A DNA stretch of 64,000 nucleotides, from NCBI RefSeq assembly GCF_050487225.1, contig NZ_JBKQGY010000001.1:620001-684000 (forward strand), given 5' to 3'. The notes below the pieces were generated by a model. It did no database searches, was not told the DNA's origin, and saw nothing but the letters and a program-made list of their open reading frames with translations. This document shows, in pieces, positions 25,810 to 34,341 of this stretch. The first letter of the stretch is position 1; each line of letters begins with the position of its first letter. Position numbers and translations under genes: made by a program. The DNA is from Paenalcaligenes sp050487225 (GTDB taxonomy: Bacteria; Pseudomonadota; Gammaproteobacteria; Burkholderiales; Burkholderiaceae_B).

Positions 25810-26853
25810 TCACAGTGGCAAGATCGCCATTCCGTGACCCGGCAGCCACCATTCGGAGAACATCTCATCTAGCGCATCGCGCTCACGTTGATCATTAGTC
25901 CACGCCTTTGCGAGCTTGAACACTGTCTTCATTCTTGCAAGTTGCTCATCAAGAGAAGCCCTGGTTCGAGTCTGTAAGCTTAGGGCAACCTCACTGACGT
26001 GAGCATAAGTCTTTTGAGAGAGTTCATTGGGCGCCACACTAAAAGTGGTCGCTCCAGTGTGTGTCATGACTGGGGGAATCGCCCGGAAGATGAGCCGATG
26101 GAGGGCCTTGTCACCGGTAGCCAGCGCGGAATGGCTACCAATCGATAATCCCAGTTGGCGCAAAATTGGTAGTCCCAGCCATGTATTCAGATCCCCAGCG
26201 CGATTGCGTAGGTATGAGACGTTCATGTGGTCGCTCTCGTCTTTACCTGCTGGTTGGAAATCCAAGAAAGACGAGAGGTAAGAGTAGGCAGGTTTTGGGT
26301 CACTTACCAACTTGAATGCCTGCTCCTTCTTTAGCGAAACACCTAGTGCTGTCAGCGCAATCACCCCCGTGAAACGCGGAATGTCGGACTGTCCCATTTC
26401 TTTCAAGCGTGCCAGAGACTCATCGACTGGCATCTTTTGCGACAGCAGGCACTTCATTATTGCTACGAACGGAACTATCGAGCTGAACTGCCTGCGAAGC
26501 GCAATTTCGTTCTTAATCAATAACTCAACTTGATCGCTTGCGTATCCTGGGCGGAACTTGACGCCGTACTGCTCAAGATTTTTGATCCAGCCATTGATAC
26601 GGTTTTCTGGCTCATTGCGAAAGCTGGGGTTAGAGAGCCACTGTTCTTGGATCGCCATCCAAGGATTTACCACACAATATCGACGCTGATCTTCAGATAG
26701 TTCGGACAGCCACTTAGACCTAGTAAGGGCATTGGTGTCCAAGAAGAGTTCAAGTTCTCCTCGGCTACGCTGAACATTTAGGAACGGCCAAATAACGGCA
26801 ACTCCTGACTCGGTGCGTTGACAACGCTGGTCGTAGGGGATGGCTTTATTCAT
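25810..26853 (-). CDS. Putative PIN-like nuclease domain protein
   Basis: A 347-residue soluble protein. The N-terminal LELFLDTNAL (Asp39), the acidic Glu70 in MAIQEQWL, Asp221 in AGDLNTWL and Asp248 in LATGDKAL are ordered like the D-E-D-D metal ligands of PIN ribonucleases, although the domain carries a large helical insertion. The rest is helical with no match I recognise. Surrounded by nuclease genes in an island, so a defence role is plausible. Other reading: a protein of unknown function with chance resemblance. The ribosome site before the ATG is weak. Confidence 0.55.
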   Translation of the reverse strand: MNKAIPYDQRCQRTESGVAVIWPFLNVQRSRGELELFLDTNALTRSKWLSELSEDQRRYCVVNPWMAIQEQWLSNPSFRNEPENRINGWIKNLEQYGVKFRPGYASDQVELLIKNEIALRRQFSSIVPFVAIMKCLLSQKMPVDESLARLKEMGQSDIPRFTGVIALTALGVSLKKEQAFKLVSDPKPAYSYLSSFLDFQPAGKDESDHMNVSYLRNRAGDLNTWLGLPILRQLGLSIGSHSALATGDKALHRLIFRAIPPVMTHTGATTFSVAPNELSQKTYAHVSEVALSLQTRTRASLDEQLARMKTVFKLAKAWTNDQRERDALDEMFSEWWLPGHGMAILPL

Positions 26854-27220
26854 GTGTACTTGAAACTTGAAGATGGAGTATATGTCTTACTGATATTAGC
26901 CACACACGAATGACGACTCATGGCCGATAGCTGACATTATAAGGTCTATCCAGAAATAGGTCAGTCCACAAAAAAAGCCGCCTAGAAAGATGACTTTTAT
27001 CTTATGTGGCAGGGGAGGTTAGTCCGGCTGATCAGCCTTTAGCTTGTTGTGTATGTCGGCTATCGACCCAAAGCTGCCGCTGGCGAACAACAGCAATTAG
27101 TCAAAAGCGGCTGATTGATCCGAAAAATAAATGCTTCCCCTTTTTTCGATGATCATTGCGACATAATGGGTTATGGATTGTTGGTTATGCTCGAGTACAT
27201 TGTGGGAGCAAGGAGAAATT
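26854..27220. other. Intergenic region with a degenerate repeat copy
   Basis: Holds the first copy of a 75-80 base repeat (26922-27000) and the AGGAG ribosome site of the next gene. No gene seen. Confidence 0.5.
26922..27000. repeat. Direct repeat copy 1, flanking the 27.2-28.2 kb gene
   Basis: Begins GGCCGATAGCTGACA and ends in an AAAAAAAGCCGCCTAGA hairpin remnant. It resembles 28446-28527 along its length with small indels. Confidence 0.65.
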
Positions 27221-28216
27221 GTGAAAAATCTAACAAGGAATCAACATTTTATCTCTCAGGCCGAACAGCGCAGAAACTGCATAGACGAGAGCAGGCCAAA
27301 GGATATACAGCGAATTTACAAATTTGAAATTGCCGATCGAGAAAATGGCATTGTCCGCCTGATTAATCCTCAAGGTGTCAAGATCAAGAGGAATCTCTCT
27401 TTTGATGATCTATTTAGCTTTGATCTAACAAGCTTACCCCTAAGAAAAAACCTAGAGGGTTTCTTTCAGAAATTTGAAGCGGATCTGGCTCGAGCAGTAG
27501 ACCGTCTTATTTCCGAGTCAAAGGTCGATTCTGGAGGCGATGTTTTGAAGGATGCCGCTGAACGAGTATTTAAAGCAAAGTTCATGGGGGGAATAAGAAA
27601 CCCATATTCTATTGCTCGAACAATTGATATATTTAAGGGACTGGTGGGTTTTTATCCAACGGATCCTCTTCTGCAAGCCCATTTTTCCGACATTCGCGCG
27701 GGAAAAAAGCCTCACCTAGCTGATGTGTGCTCAGAGTTCGGGGTGACGAGTGATCAGTACTGTCAATGGCTGGAGATTCTTTTTCTGGCGTTAATGTGCC
27801 CTCCTGACGGCACAAAAAGTATTTTGGAATTGTCCGTTGAGAGGATGATTGAGTCAGAGGGCCACATGTGCCATGTGATAGTGGCAACCTTTGACGATGT
27901 TGCGGGCTGTCGAGTCTCTATACCTGATACAGGTTACCTTCAAGGAACTAAGGCTCCTAATCACAATATGTTTCTTTTTAATTTGAGCCGGAGTGCGTTT
28001 GCTTCATTCAATGTCTTGAACTTGTCAAAGCAGACCCTTGTAACGGTCCCATCGCGTATGAAAGAGCAAGTAAAGTCGTTCAATATTAAATTCTCGGCAA
28101 AGCATCATCACAACGATATGAGGCTACTTAAGAATTTTAACGTGCTTGCTGCGTATCAAGCCCATTCTCATGTTTTTTGTGCCGACCCCCAGGTTTTCGG
28201 AGTTACCACCACTTAA
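27221..28216 (+). CDS. Unknown protein with N-terminal RNQHFISQAEQR motif (DUF4238-like)
   Basis: A 331-residue protein if translation starts at the GTG at 27221, which has AGGAG five bases upstream; an upstream ATG at 27173 has no site. The N-terminus KNLTRNQHFISQAEQRRN resembles the RxQHYVP-type start of DUF4238 proteins, which occur in bacterial accessory regions. No catalytic residues can be assigned. It is flanked on both sides by copies of a degenerate repeat, so it may have entered as a cassette. Confidence 0.55.
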   Translation: MKNLTRNQHFISQAEQRRNCIDESRPKDIQRIYKFEIADRENGIVRLINPQGVKIKRNLSFDDLFSFDLTSLPLRKNLEGFFQKFEADLARAVDRLISESKVDSGGDVLKDAAERVFKAKFMGGIRNPYSIARTIDIFKGLVGFYPTDPLLQAHFSDIRAGKKPHLADVCSEFGVTSDQYCQWLEILFLALMCPPDGTKSILELSVERMIESEGHMCHVIVATFDDVAGCRVSIPDTGYLQGTKAPNHNMFLFNLSRSAFASFNVLNLSKQTLVTVPSRMKEQVKSFNIKFSAKHHHNDMRLLKNFNVLAAYQAHSHVFCADPQVFGVTTT

Positions 28217-28445
28217 TGAGTGCTATTGCTTTACGCTGAGAGTCACCCGCTCTGCCGCAATGGGCAAGGAAATGTCAGGTTGGGTTGAGCCGGTTAGAGG
28301 TTTATTCGGCCCAGTGCTGGGTAGCTACTCTTTACCTTTGCCGCTTGAGGGCAAGATCTCAACCAGACGGCCTCGGCAGCATAATGCTTGCTGACAGCTC
28401 CAAGAAAATGGGTCAGACTTATTGATTGGATTGACTGCCCCTTCT

Positions 28446-28527
28446 GGCCGATAGCAGACAATTATAAGGTTACCCGCAGAAATAAGGTAGCCCACAAAAA
28501 AAAGCCGCCTAGAGAGGAGGCTTTTCG
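28446..28527. repeat. Direct repeat copy 2 with hairpin
   Basis: Starts GGCCGATAGCAGACA, parallel to 26922-27000. It ends with a stem of AAAAGCCGCCT and AGGAGGCTTTT, a likely transcription terminator for the upstream plus-strand gene. Confidence 0.65.
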
Positions 28528-28569
28528 AGTATTGAGTTAATTCCAATGGCTGATTCAATAGGAAAATTC

Positions 28570-28674
28570 ATGAAGCCACATGTGGAGCCTCTTAGAAAGT
28601 ATTGGAATAAAATTTTTCATCTTCGCGAAGATCTTGAGGATATAAGGTTGTTTTTTACGAGCGAGGTTGATTGA
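28570..28674 (+). CDS. Possible 34-residue small protein
   Basis: ATG preceded by AGGAAA. It encodes a charged peptide with no recognisable domain (start MKPHVEPLRKYWNK). Short, alone and possibly spurious. Confidence 0.2.
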   Translation: MKPHVEPLRKYWNKIFHLREDLEDIRLFFTSEVD

Positions 28675-28973
28675 GTTCAATGGGTAAGAACGTTACATAC
28701 AGAGATCGCTGGTTTTTTTCTCTCAATATCGTGTGCTGTGTGAACTCCATTATTGTTTAAATGGTCGTAAAATTGAGATAGCTTCATTTAGAAAACCAAA
28801 GTACTGAAGTTTACGTGCTGAATGAGGGGGTAATGAAGAGGATAGTCAGTCTCAAATCTTGCCGCAGGCAATCTGCCTTTGTTGTGGTGGAGGTGCTGGC
28901 TCAATGCCGACCAGTTGTGCTCCGTGTGGTTAGCTCCAGCTTAGCAGGCCCGTAGCATCAACCCAAAATTTGG

Positions 28974-29678
28974 CTATTCAATATACGCGTCCCACTTGAT
29001 GGATCTCGTCACCATTCGCCCAGTTACTTTCGATAGTAATGCAAGAAAACGAGCTAGGCCTATGGCTGGGTCCTTATAGCAAAGATATTCTTCAGTTCCG
29101 TTTTTCAAAAAAAGAAAACCTTCATTTTTTATTAAAATTCCTTTGGTCAAATCTAAGTAAACATCTGGCTTGCTCACGTCGGGCAAAGAGTTAAGCTTTT
29201 CATTAATGACGCTCAACTCCGAGCCTTCGTAGGTCAGCACGACGTGAAGAACTCTGCTATATGGCCAGTCTAGATCACCCAGTTGTGCACCAGCAAGGTT
29301 CGACGGTACTAAGCTCTTTACACTTTCAATATTGTTTGCAATATCGTTTAGTACAGATGGTGTAATTTGGGTTTTGATCTCAAAAGTCGCGACGGCTCCC
29401 TCTTGAAAAATTAAATCGTGGCCGCTTGCGAAGGTCAGTCTTGGCATTGATTTCAGCATTAATACTATGTCTTGCTGTTTTGATCGTTGCCCAGTTGAAT
29501 CAATGATTACACCACTGACTACGCTAGTCATTTCAGGAAGGTGACTAGTCAGAAAATTACGAATCAGGTGTTCCCTCGCTGTGCCAGCTGTTGCAGCGTG
29601 TCCCAGAACCTCTGTCATCTTGTATTGTGCGTTGAGAGCTTCAACAGCTCCTCGACAATATTTCACTAACGGTTTCAT
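28974..29678 (-). CDS. DUF6602 family protein, predicted PD-(D/E)XK-like fold
   Basis: A 234-residue protein matching the DUF6602 pattern: GTAREHLIRNFLTSHLP, then VVSGVIIDSTGQRSKQQDIVLM and VATFEIKTQIT. The Gln-Asp and Glu-x-Lys arrangement resembles a restriction-nuclease-like core. Such proteins occur in defence and mobile regions; activity is unproven. The ribosome site is weak. Its neighbour on the same strand is an XRE regulator 123 bp upstream. Confidence 0.65.
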   Translation of the reverse strand: MKPLVKYCRGAVEALNAQYKMTEVLGHAATAGTAREHLIRNFLTSHLPEMTSVVSGVIIDSTGQRSKQQDIVLMLKSMPRLTFASGHDLIFQEGAVATFEIKTQITPSVLNDIANNIESVKSLVPSNLAGAQLGDLDWPYSRVLHVVLTYEGSELSVINEKLNSLPDVSKPDVYLDLTKGILIKNEGFLFLKNGTEEYLCYKDPAIGLARFLALLSKVTGRMVTRSIKWDAYIE

Positions 29679-29801
29679 AGTTCGTTTTTCTGCCTTGAGG
29701 TTCTTTTTAAAGTTGGCATAGATGACAAGAGTTAGTCGCAGGGGGAAGCTTTATTGCCATTAGTGAGATTGCCACTAACTTATAAACTAGGTTATGGTTT
29801 T

Positions 29802-30125
29802 TTAAGATGTCGTATCTTGTTGTTTTCTTTGAACGACTGGCTTAGAAACCACCACATCAAGCACCATCATTAGTTCAGACGGCAAAACACCTAAAGCCTT
29901 ACTGATGGCGATGATGTTCATCAGCGAGATATTCTTCTCGCCTCTTTCAACTGTCCCTAAATAGCCCGGATGCAGCTCTGCTGCAGCGGCGAGCTCTTCT
30001 TGTGTCATGCCTGCGGCAATGCGGTAGGCCTTAACTGCCTGGCCAAAAGAGGCGAGTGATCTGTCAGTGTGTTTAGGGCGCATGATTTCTTGTGTATGCA
30101 AAATCCCATCCCACCAAAACCACAT
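29802..30125 (-). CDS. XRE-family helix-turn-helix regulator
   Basis: A 107-residue protein. The HTH occupies about residues 27-85 with MTQEELAAAAELHPGYLGTVERGEKN, a classic XRE/HipB-like sequence. Translation may instead begin at an internal ATG (30083). No toxin partner is adjacent. It probably regulates its own promoter or the downstream DUF6602 gene. Confidence 0.8.
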   Translation of the reverse strand: MWFWWDGILHTQEIMRPKHTDRSLASFGQAVKAYRIAAGMTQEELAAAAELHPGYLGTVERGEKNISLMNIIAISKALGVLPSELMMVLDVVVSKPVVQRKQQDTTS

Positions 30126-30275
30126 CCATAGGTAAAGAACTTATAAGTTAGGTTATTATTGTTTTTGGGAATCGAATAACTAAGCTAAACCAAAGGGAAG
30201 CCAACGTTTTCGATGGCAGTGAAGAGAGAGCTTCACTGCTCTAAAAGCGATAAAACTACTTTATAGAGGTGGTAA

Positions 30276-31133
30276 GTGGGTTACTCAATTAACAAGATTG
30301 CGATTTATACAGGTCTGGCGCTATTGGCAGGGTGTAGTAGCAGCGGTGGGGGGGGTAAGGGGTCTGAGCCCATACCGCCCGTGACAGACTCTTCACTGAG
30401 CAGTGTTCCTGCTGAATACCGTGATGCTGTTAGAAAGGCCAAGACCTTTGATCCGTTGGCTATTCTTAGAGAGGATCTGGCTGATGAGGGGGCAACGGTA
30501 AAGAGCGTTACCCTGAACGGACAAACATTGAGCGGGACAGGCTATAACTTTTCAGAGCTCAAGAATGGTCTTCAAGATTTGTCTTTCACGCTTGAGGTGG
30601 AAGACAGTCAGCAGGCTAAGCATCAAGTGGAAGGTAAGGCCTTTCTCTATCAGCAGCCGTATTCGCTTGCTATGGGAAGTTTGATCAGCAAAATGCAAGG
30701 CGCACAGGCATCTGATCTCAATGTGTTTTACGTAGACAGCATTAAAGGTTTGCAGACAACAAGTGCCGCCATAGCAGGGCTAGATGGGCAGTTTACCTAT
30801 CAAGGGGTTGCTTTTAGTGGTAGTGACGAGGGCAAGCTAAGCTATGTTGTAGACTTCGGTTCACGTGAGGGCTCGGGGCAGATTAGCGGCTTAACTGAAA
30901 CAGGCAACATTGATCTCTTGAAAGCGAGCATTGCTAACCTCAATCAGGAAATGATCCAGGGGATGGGGATTGTTGGTAAGGCGACGTTTGAAAAAGATCC
31001 TACAGCGGACATTAGTTATGAGTTAGGTTTTTTTGGTCCAAATGCTGAAGAGATAGCAGGGCGTGTGAACTACGTACGAGATGGCGATAACGTTCACAAC
31101 ATCAGTGAAGTAGGTTTTGGCGGTAAACGCTAG
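30276..31133 (+). CDS. Surface lipoprotein with TbpB/fHbp-like barrel, presumed Slam substrate
   Basis: A 285-residue lipoprotein. The GTG start has a GAGGTGG site. The lipobox LLAGC places the lipidated Cys at residue 20, followed by a flexible SSSGGGGKGS linker. The C-terminal portion ends in an 8-strand-barrel-like domain with YELGFFGPNAEEIAGRVNY, the hallmark of the C-lobe of TbpB and factor-H-binding-like proteins. The next gene encodes Slam, which moves such lipoproteins to the cell surface. Ligand unknown; candidates include host metalloproteins, heme or complement regulators. Confidence 0.8.
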   Translation: MGYSINKIAIYTGLALLAGCSSSGGGGKGSEPIPPVTDSSLSSVPAEYRDAVRKAKTFDPLAILREDLADEGATVKSVTLNGQTLSGTGYNFSELKNGLQDLSFTLEVEDSQQAKHQVEGKAFLYQQPYSLAMGSLISKMQGAQASDLNVFYVDSIKGLQTTSAAIAGLDGQFTYQGVAFSGSDEGKLSYVVDFGSREGSGQISGLTETGNIDLLKASIANLNQEMIQGMGIVGKATFEKDPTADISYELGFFGPNAEEIAGRVNYVRDGDNVHNISEVGFGGKR

Positions 31134-31148
31134 TTTCATAGACCTTGT

Positions 31149-31184
31149 TACTGCCTAGTCTCACACACTAGGCAGTATTTTTTT
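31149..31184 (+). terminator. Hairpin between lipoprotein and slam genes
   Basis: Arms TACTGCCTAGT and ACTAGGCAGTA followed by seven T. It would limit read-through from the lipoprotein gene into slam, giving more substrate than translocator. Confidence 0.8.
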
Positions 31185-31207
31185 GATCGTTACTTGCGCT
31201 TTCTCTA

Positions 31208-32680
31208 GTGAAATACTCTTTAGTCCACTGCTTTGCGATGGTCGGTTTTCTGTGTATGAGCACAGCGATACAGGCGCAGACGCTTGATGTGCACCGTTTT
31301 GAGCCAGCCACAGTACCAGCTGTGTTACCGCAGGTCTTGCAAAATGAATCCGACATTCAGTCTTCCTCTGAGCAGCAAAATCAGAGTATTCAGAATGAGG
31401 CCCTTACGCAGATTTCAGGCACTGAGTTGAGTCAGCATCCTGCTGTGATGGCTCAGCTTATTAGCCAGGCAATACAGCAACAACAATGGCCGTTAGTGGA
31501 GTTGCTTATACCGGCGTATGAGGAGCATGCAGATGCAGATCCTTATTTGGTGTTGTATGCGAAGGGGGCGTTGTACCGGCATAAGCAAAACTACTACATG
31601 GCTATAGGTGCGTTTAAAGCATTGTTGTATCTTGATCCAGCGTTGAGCTATGTACAGTTAGACCTGGCTGTAATGCAGATAGAAGATAAACGCTATGCAG
31701 AGGCTATGAGTACATTAGAGGCATTGTTGAAACAGCCAGAAACGCCTACTGCTGTTCGAGAAATAGCCTCACGCTACATCGATAGCCTGCAAAAACTCTA
31801 TAGCCCTAATGTTGAGTTTTCTCTTAGTTATACGCGAAACGATAACGTTAATCAGGCTTCTGCTGAGCGTACATTAGAGCTATGGGGAGCCACTTTTGAA
31901 AAGAACCCAGATAGCCTCCCCAAATCTGGCCACGGTGTGAGCTATGGAGTCAATGTGACGAAGCTAACTGCTCTCCACGGTAACCATTCTTTGTGGTTGG
32001 GGTTGCAGTATAGGGGTATGTACTACTGGGACCAGAAAGACTATAACGAACGTGTTTTGCGTTTAGCGCCAGCGTATCTATATCAGAGTCATCATCAGTG
32101 GCTACGTATTGGCCCTGTGTATGAGAAAACTTGGTTAGGTAGTCAGCAATATGGTGATAGGTTCGGTGTGCAGGCAGAGTACGGCCTACAGGTCATTCCA
32201 CAGCACTATGTGATTCCTACCCTAGAGTATGCCTATAAAAACTACGATGACAGTAGGTTACGTCCCTATGAGGGTAATGCGTATAGTGCTGGCTTGAGTT
32301 GGGTTTACCAGCCTAGAGCGGGCGTTTCATTGTCAGCAGGTGCGTACTATCAACAAGACCATCTACGCGATAAGGCCGAGTCATCACGAACTATCTCCGC
32401 TAGGTTGGGCGGTAGTTATCGCTGGGTCAATGGTTTGAATGTCCAGGCAAACCTACAAGTGGGCAGGCGGCATTTTGATGCGCCTCATTTTCTGTTTAAT
32501 GACGTACGTAAAGATAGAGAGGCGGGTGTTAGCTTTGGCTTATGGCATAGCAAATTTAGCGTCATGGGGATTACTCCAAAATTGGTATATCGCTACAACC
32601 GGGTTAATAGCAATATGCCGGCCTTATACAGTAGAACCAGCAAAGGGTTTATGTTGGAGATTGTAGATATGGCGTTTTAA
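31208..32680 (+). CDS. Slam, surface lipoprotein assembly modifier
   Basis: A 490-residue outer-membrane protein. A signal peptide ends at IQAQ (about residue 24). A helical region with TPR-like repeats lies at about residues 75-200 (YYMAIGAFKALLYLDPALSYVQ). The remainder (about 205-490) is a transmembrane beta-barrel with DUF560 features and a terminal Phe. Slam proteins translocate specific lipoproteins through the outer membrane, and the cognate substrate is usually the neighbour, as here. The GTG start has only a weak ribosome site. Confidence 0.87.
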   Translation: MKYSLVHCFAMVGFLCMSTAIQAQTLDVHRFEPATVPAVLPQVLQNESDIQSSSEQQNQSIQNEALTQISGTELSQHPAVMAQLISQAIQQQQWPLVELLIPAYEEHADADPYLVLYAKGALYRHKQNYYMAIGAFKALLYLDPALSYVQLDLAVMQIEDKRYAEAMSTLEALLKQPETPTAVREIASRYIDSLQKLYSPNVEFSLSYTRNDNVNQASAERTLELWGATFEKNPDSLPKSGHGVSYGVNVTKLTALHGNHSLWLGLQYRGMYYWDQKDYNERVLRLAPAYLYQSHHQWLRIGPVYEKTWLGSQQYGDRFGVQAEYGLQVIPQHYVIPTLEYAYKNYDDSRLRPYEGNAYSAGLSWVYQPRAGVSLSAGAYYQQDHLRDKAESSRTISARLGGSYRWVNGLNVQANLQVGRRHFDAPHFLFNDVRKDREAGVSFGLWHSKFSVMGITPKLVYRYNRVNSNMPALYSRTSKGFMLEIVDMAF

Positions 32681-32710
32681 TAGATAGCCATATGGACTGC
32701 ATTCGATCAA

Positions 32711-32751
32711 AACCAGTATCTCCAGCTTGTAGGAGTCTCTGGTTTTTTTTT
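32711..32751 (+). terminator. Terminator of slam
   Basis: AACCAG/CTGGTT outer and CTCC/GGAG inner pairs, followed by nine T. Confidence 0.75.
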
Positions 32752-32807
32752 GTGCAAGAGGGAGGGGCGTTCACAAGCTGTAGATTCACAATCAGAAGAC
32801 GTGGTGC

Positions 32808-33578
32808 TTAGTCAGCTGAAAAAACATAACCAACTCCCCATACGGAATGTATAGGAATATGTTCTCCCGATTCCGATATTTTCCGCTTAAGACGACTGAT
32901 AACCACGTCTATGTATCGTTGTGGAGGGGGCTTGTCTGCATGCTCACTATATAGTTGCTCTCTAGGAACAGGGTCCGGGCTATGTTTAAATAGTGTTCGT
33001 AGCACATGTCTTTCGGCGCCAGTTAAAACAATAGACTGACGTTGCGGTGTTAATAGCCGCCATCCCCCCTCGCTTAGCGCCCAAGTTTGAGAGCTCTCTA
33101 CCTCAACTGCTGCATCGTGCCTTTCATCAGTCGTGTTAATGCTTGTTTTGGTATCTTGTTCACTTACAAGCGAACAGTATTTGGATTTTAAAGCCAAGCC
33201 ACGGCGGCGTAATGCTTGGATACTTGCTAGCACTTCGAAACCACGCACGTTTTCGTCAAAACAAATATCAGCACCAGCTAAAAGTAAAAGACTACTTTGC
33301 TCTGTTGTAACGATACGATCAACATATTGCACCACGATGCCTGCTGTCGGGTACTCAACTCGTAATCGACTGATGTCGGTTAATAGCGTATCGGTATGCA
33401 GTCGCATCATGATTATTTCGTCGTTGTTATTATGAGCAATAGCTTTTAGTGCTGATACAGTTTCAATTTGTGCAGCACGTATAGGTAGCCCCCACAAGGC
33501 AAAATCATCAACGAGATTTCTCATCATCTCATCGTCGTCAGATAACAGAAAAATTCTCTCTGTAGTGAGTGGTTCCAA
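32808..33578 (-). CDS. OmpR/PhoB-type DNA-binding protein with degenerate receiver
   Basis: A 256-residue protein starting at a TTG (33578) seven bases after AAGGAGGA; that site lies inside the longer open frame, so the earlier TTG is unlikely. The C-terminal winged helix (about residues 170-256) ends in IHSVWGVGYVFSAD, typical of OmpR/PhoB regulators. The N-terminal receiver-like fold has DDDE, but the phosphoacceptor strand reads IIMMRLHTDT with no Asp in the usual place. No histidine kinase is nearby. It is the last gene of the adhesin side of the island. Confidence 0.78.
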   Translation of the reverse strand: MEPLTTERIFLLSDDDEMMRNLVDDFALWGLPIRAAQIETVSALKAIAHNNNDEIIMMRLHTDTLLTDISRLRVEYPTAGIVVQYVDRIVTTEQSSLLLLAGADICFDENVRGFEVLASIQALRRRGLALKSKYCSLVSEQDTKTSINTTDERHDAAVEVESSQTWALSEGGWRLLTPQRQSIVLTGAERHVLRTLFKHSPDPVPREQLYSEHADKPPPQRYIDVVISRLKRKISESGEHIPIHSVWGVGYVFSAD

Positions 33579-33657
33579 ACCGAGTCCTCCTTGAACCAAA
33601 GAAATATCTCAGGCTAATCGTTAAACCTGTCTTTAATGAGCTTCATAGCGATGATGG

Positions 33658-33681
33658 CTAATGCCGTATTTCGGGCATTAG
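33658..33681. promoter_or_regulatory. Inverted repeat upstream of the regulator gene
   Basis: Perfect arms CTAATGCC and GGCATTAG around an eight-base loop, between the regulator and the SecD-like lipoprotein gene. It has no T run on the gene strand, so operator or processing site are both possible. Confidence 0.4.
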
Positions 33682-33751
33682 CGAGACCTCGGAGTTTGAG
33701 GAGATCTATGTGAAACCCACGTAAGGAATGCATAAACGGTAGTCGAGTACT

Positions 33752-34279
33752 TTATTGTTTGCCTTGCATCAGCTTAATGATGGCTTGGGAGTGTTGAGCA
33801 TTTTGTGTTCCCACTAGTAAACGACCGTCAGAGATGGTTTCTCCAATTTGGGTTATGTTTACCAACTGCCCTTGAACGCTTAATAGGAGATAGTGTCCTT
33901 GCGCTTGACTTGTAATACTGCGTAGCTTGGATGTTCCACTTTGGTTCATTTCTAATAGAAGAAACGTTAGCTGATCTGGGGTTGTAACAGGCGTAATGCG
34001 GAGCATGTCAGCTTGTGTTAAAACCGGCTGGTGCAGTGCGTAAAGAGCGGTGCCGCCTATGTCTACAGCAACTAAGGGGGGCTCTGGTTGTTCCTGTGCT
34101 AAGTGTAAGGTGATGATAATTTCTGCTTGGGGCTGAGATGCCATAGTGGCTGATGGGGGAGAGTGCCGAGTTGAAGGCTGTTTGTTGGCTAGCTCTGAGT
34201 CAAAGAGAGGGGGCGTATGTTGGCAAGCCGCTAAGCCCGTTACTAGCATTAATAAAAGTGATTTATGTAAAGCTGTCAT
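33752..34279 (-). CDS. Lipoprotein with SecD-P1-head-like domain
   Basis: A 175-residue lipoprotein: signal peptide and lipobox GLAAC (Cys19), a polar linker, then a domain of about 120 residues. Its ending (SQAQGHYLLLSVQGQLVNITQIGETISDG and RLLVGTQNAQHSQAIIKLM) resembles the periplasmic P1 head of SecD. It follows the TpgA-type gene on the same strand, after a hairpin. It may assist assembly or anchoring of the trimeric adhesin; that role is inferred only from position. Confidence 0.6.
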   Translation of the reverse strand: MTALHKSLLLMLVTGLAACQHTPPLFDSELANKQPSTRHSPPSATMASQPQAEIIITLHLAQEQPEPPLVAVDIGGTALYALHQPVLTQADMLRITPVTTPDQLTFLLLEMNQSGTSKLRSITSQAQGHYLLLSVQGQLVNITQIGETISDGRLLVGTQNAQHSQAIIKLMQGKQ

Positions 34280-34296
34280 TTTTGTTAGCCTTCAAA

Positions 34297-34322
34297 ACCA
34301 CCCAGATTGGTCTGGGTGGTTA
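34297..34322 (-). terminator. Hairpin between TpgA-type and SecD-like lipoprotein genes
   Basis: AACCACCCAG and CTGGGTGGTT arms with a six-base loop and a short T run on the minus strand. Terminator or attenuator inside the adhesin operon. Confidence 0.7.
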
Positions 34323-34341
34323 ATTTGTTACCACAACCAAT

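Larger units (their letters stand above)
28217..28973. other. Gene-poor stretch with repeat copy and small ORF
   Basis: Contains the second repeat copy with an intact hairpin and one 34-codon open frame. The rest looks like decayed accessory DNA with no recognisable gene. Confidence 0.5.
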
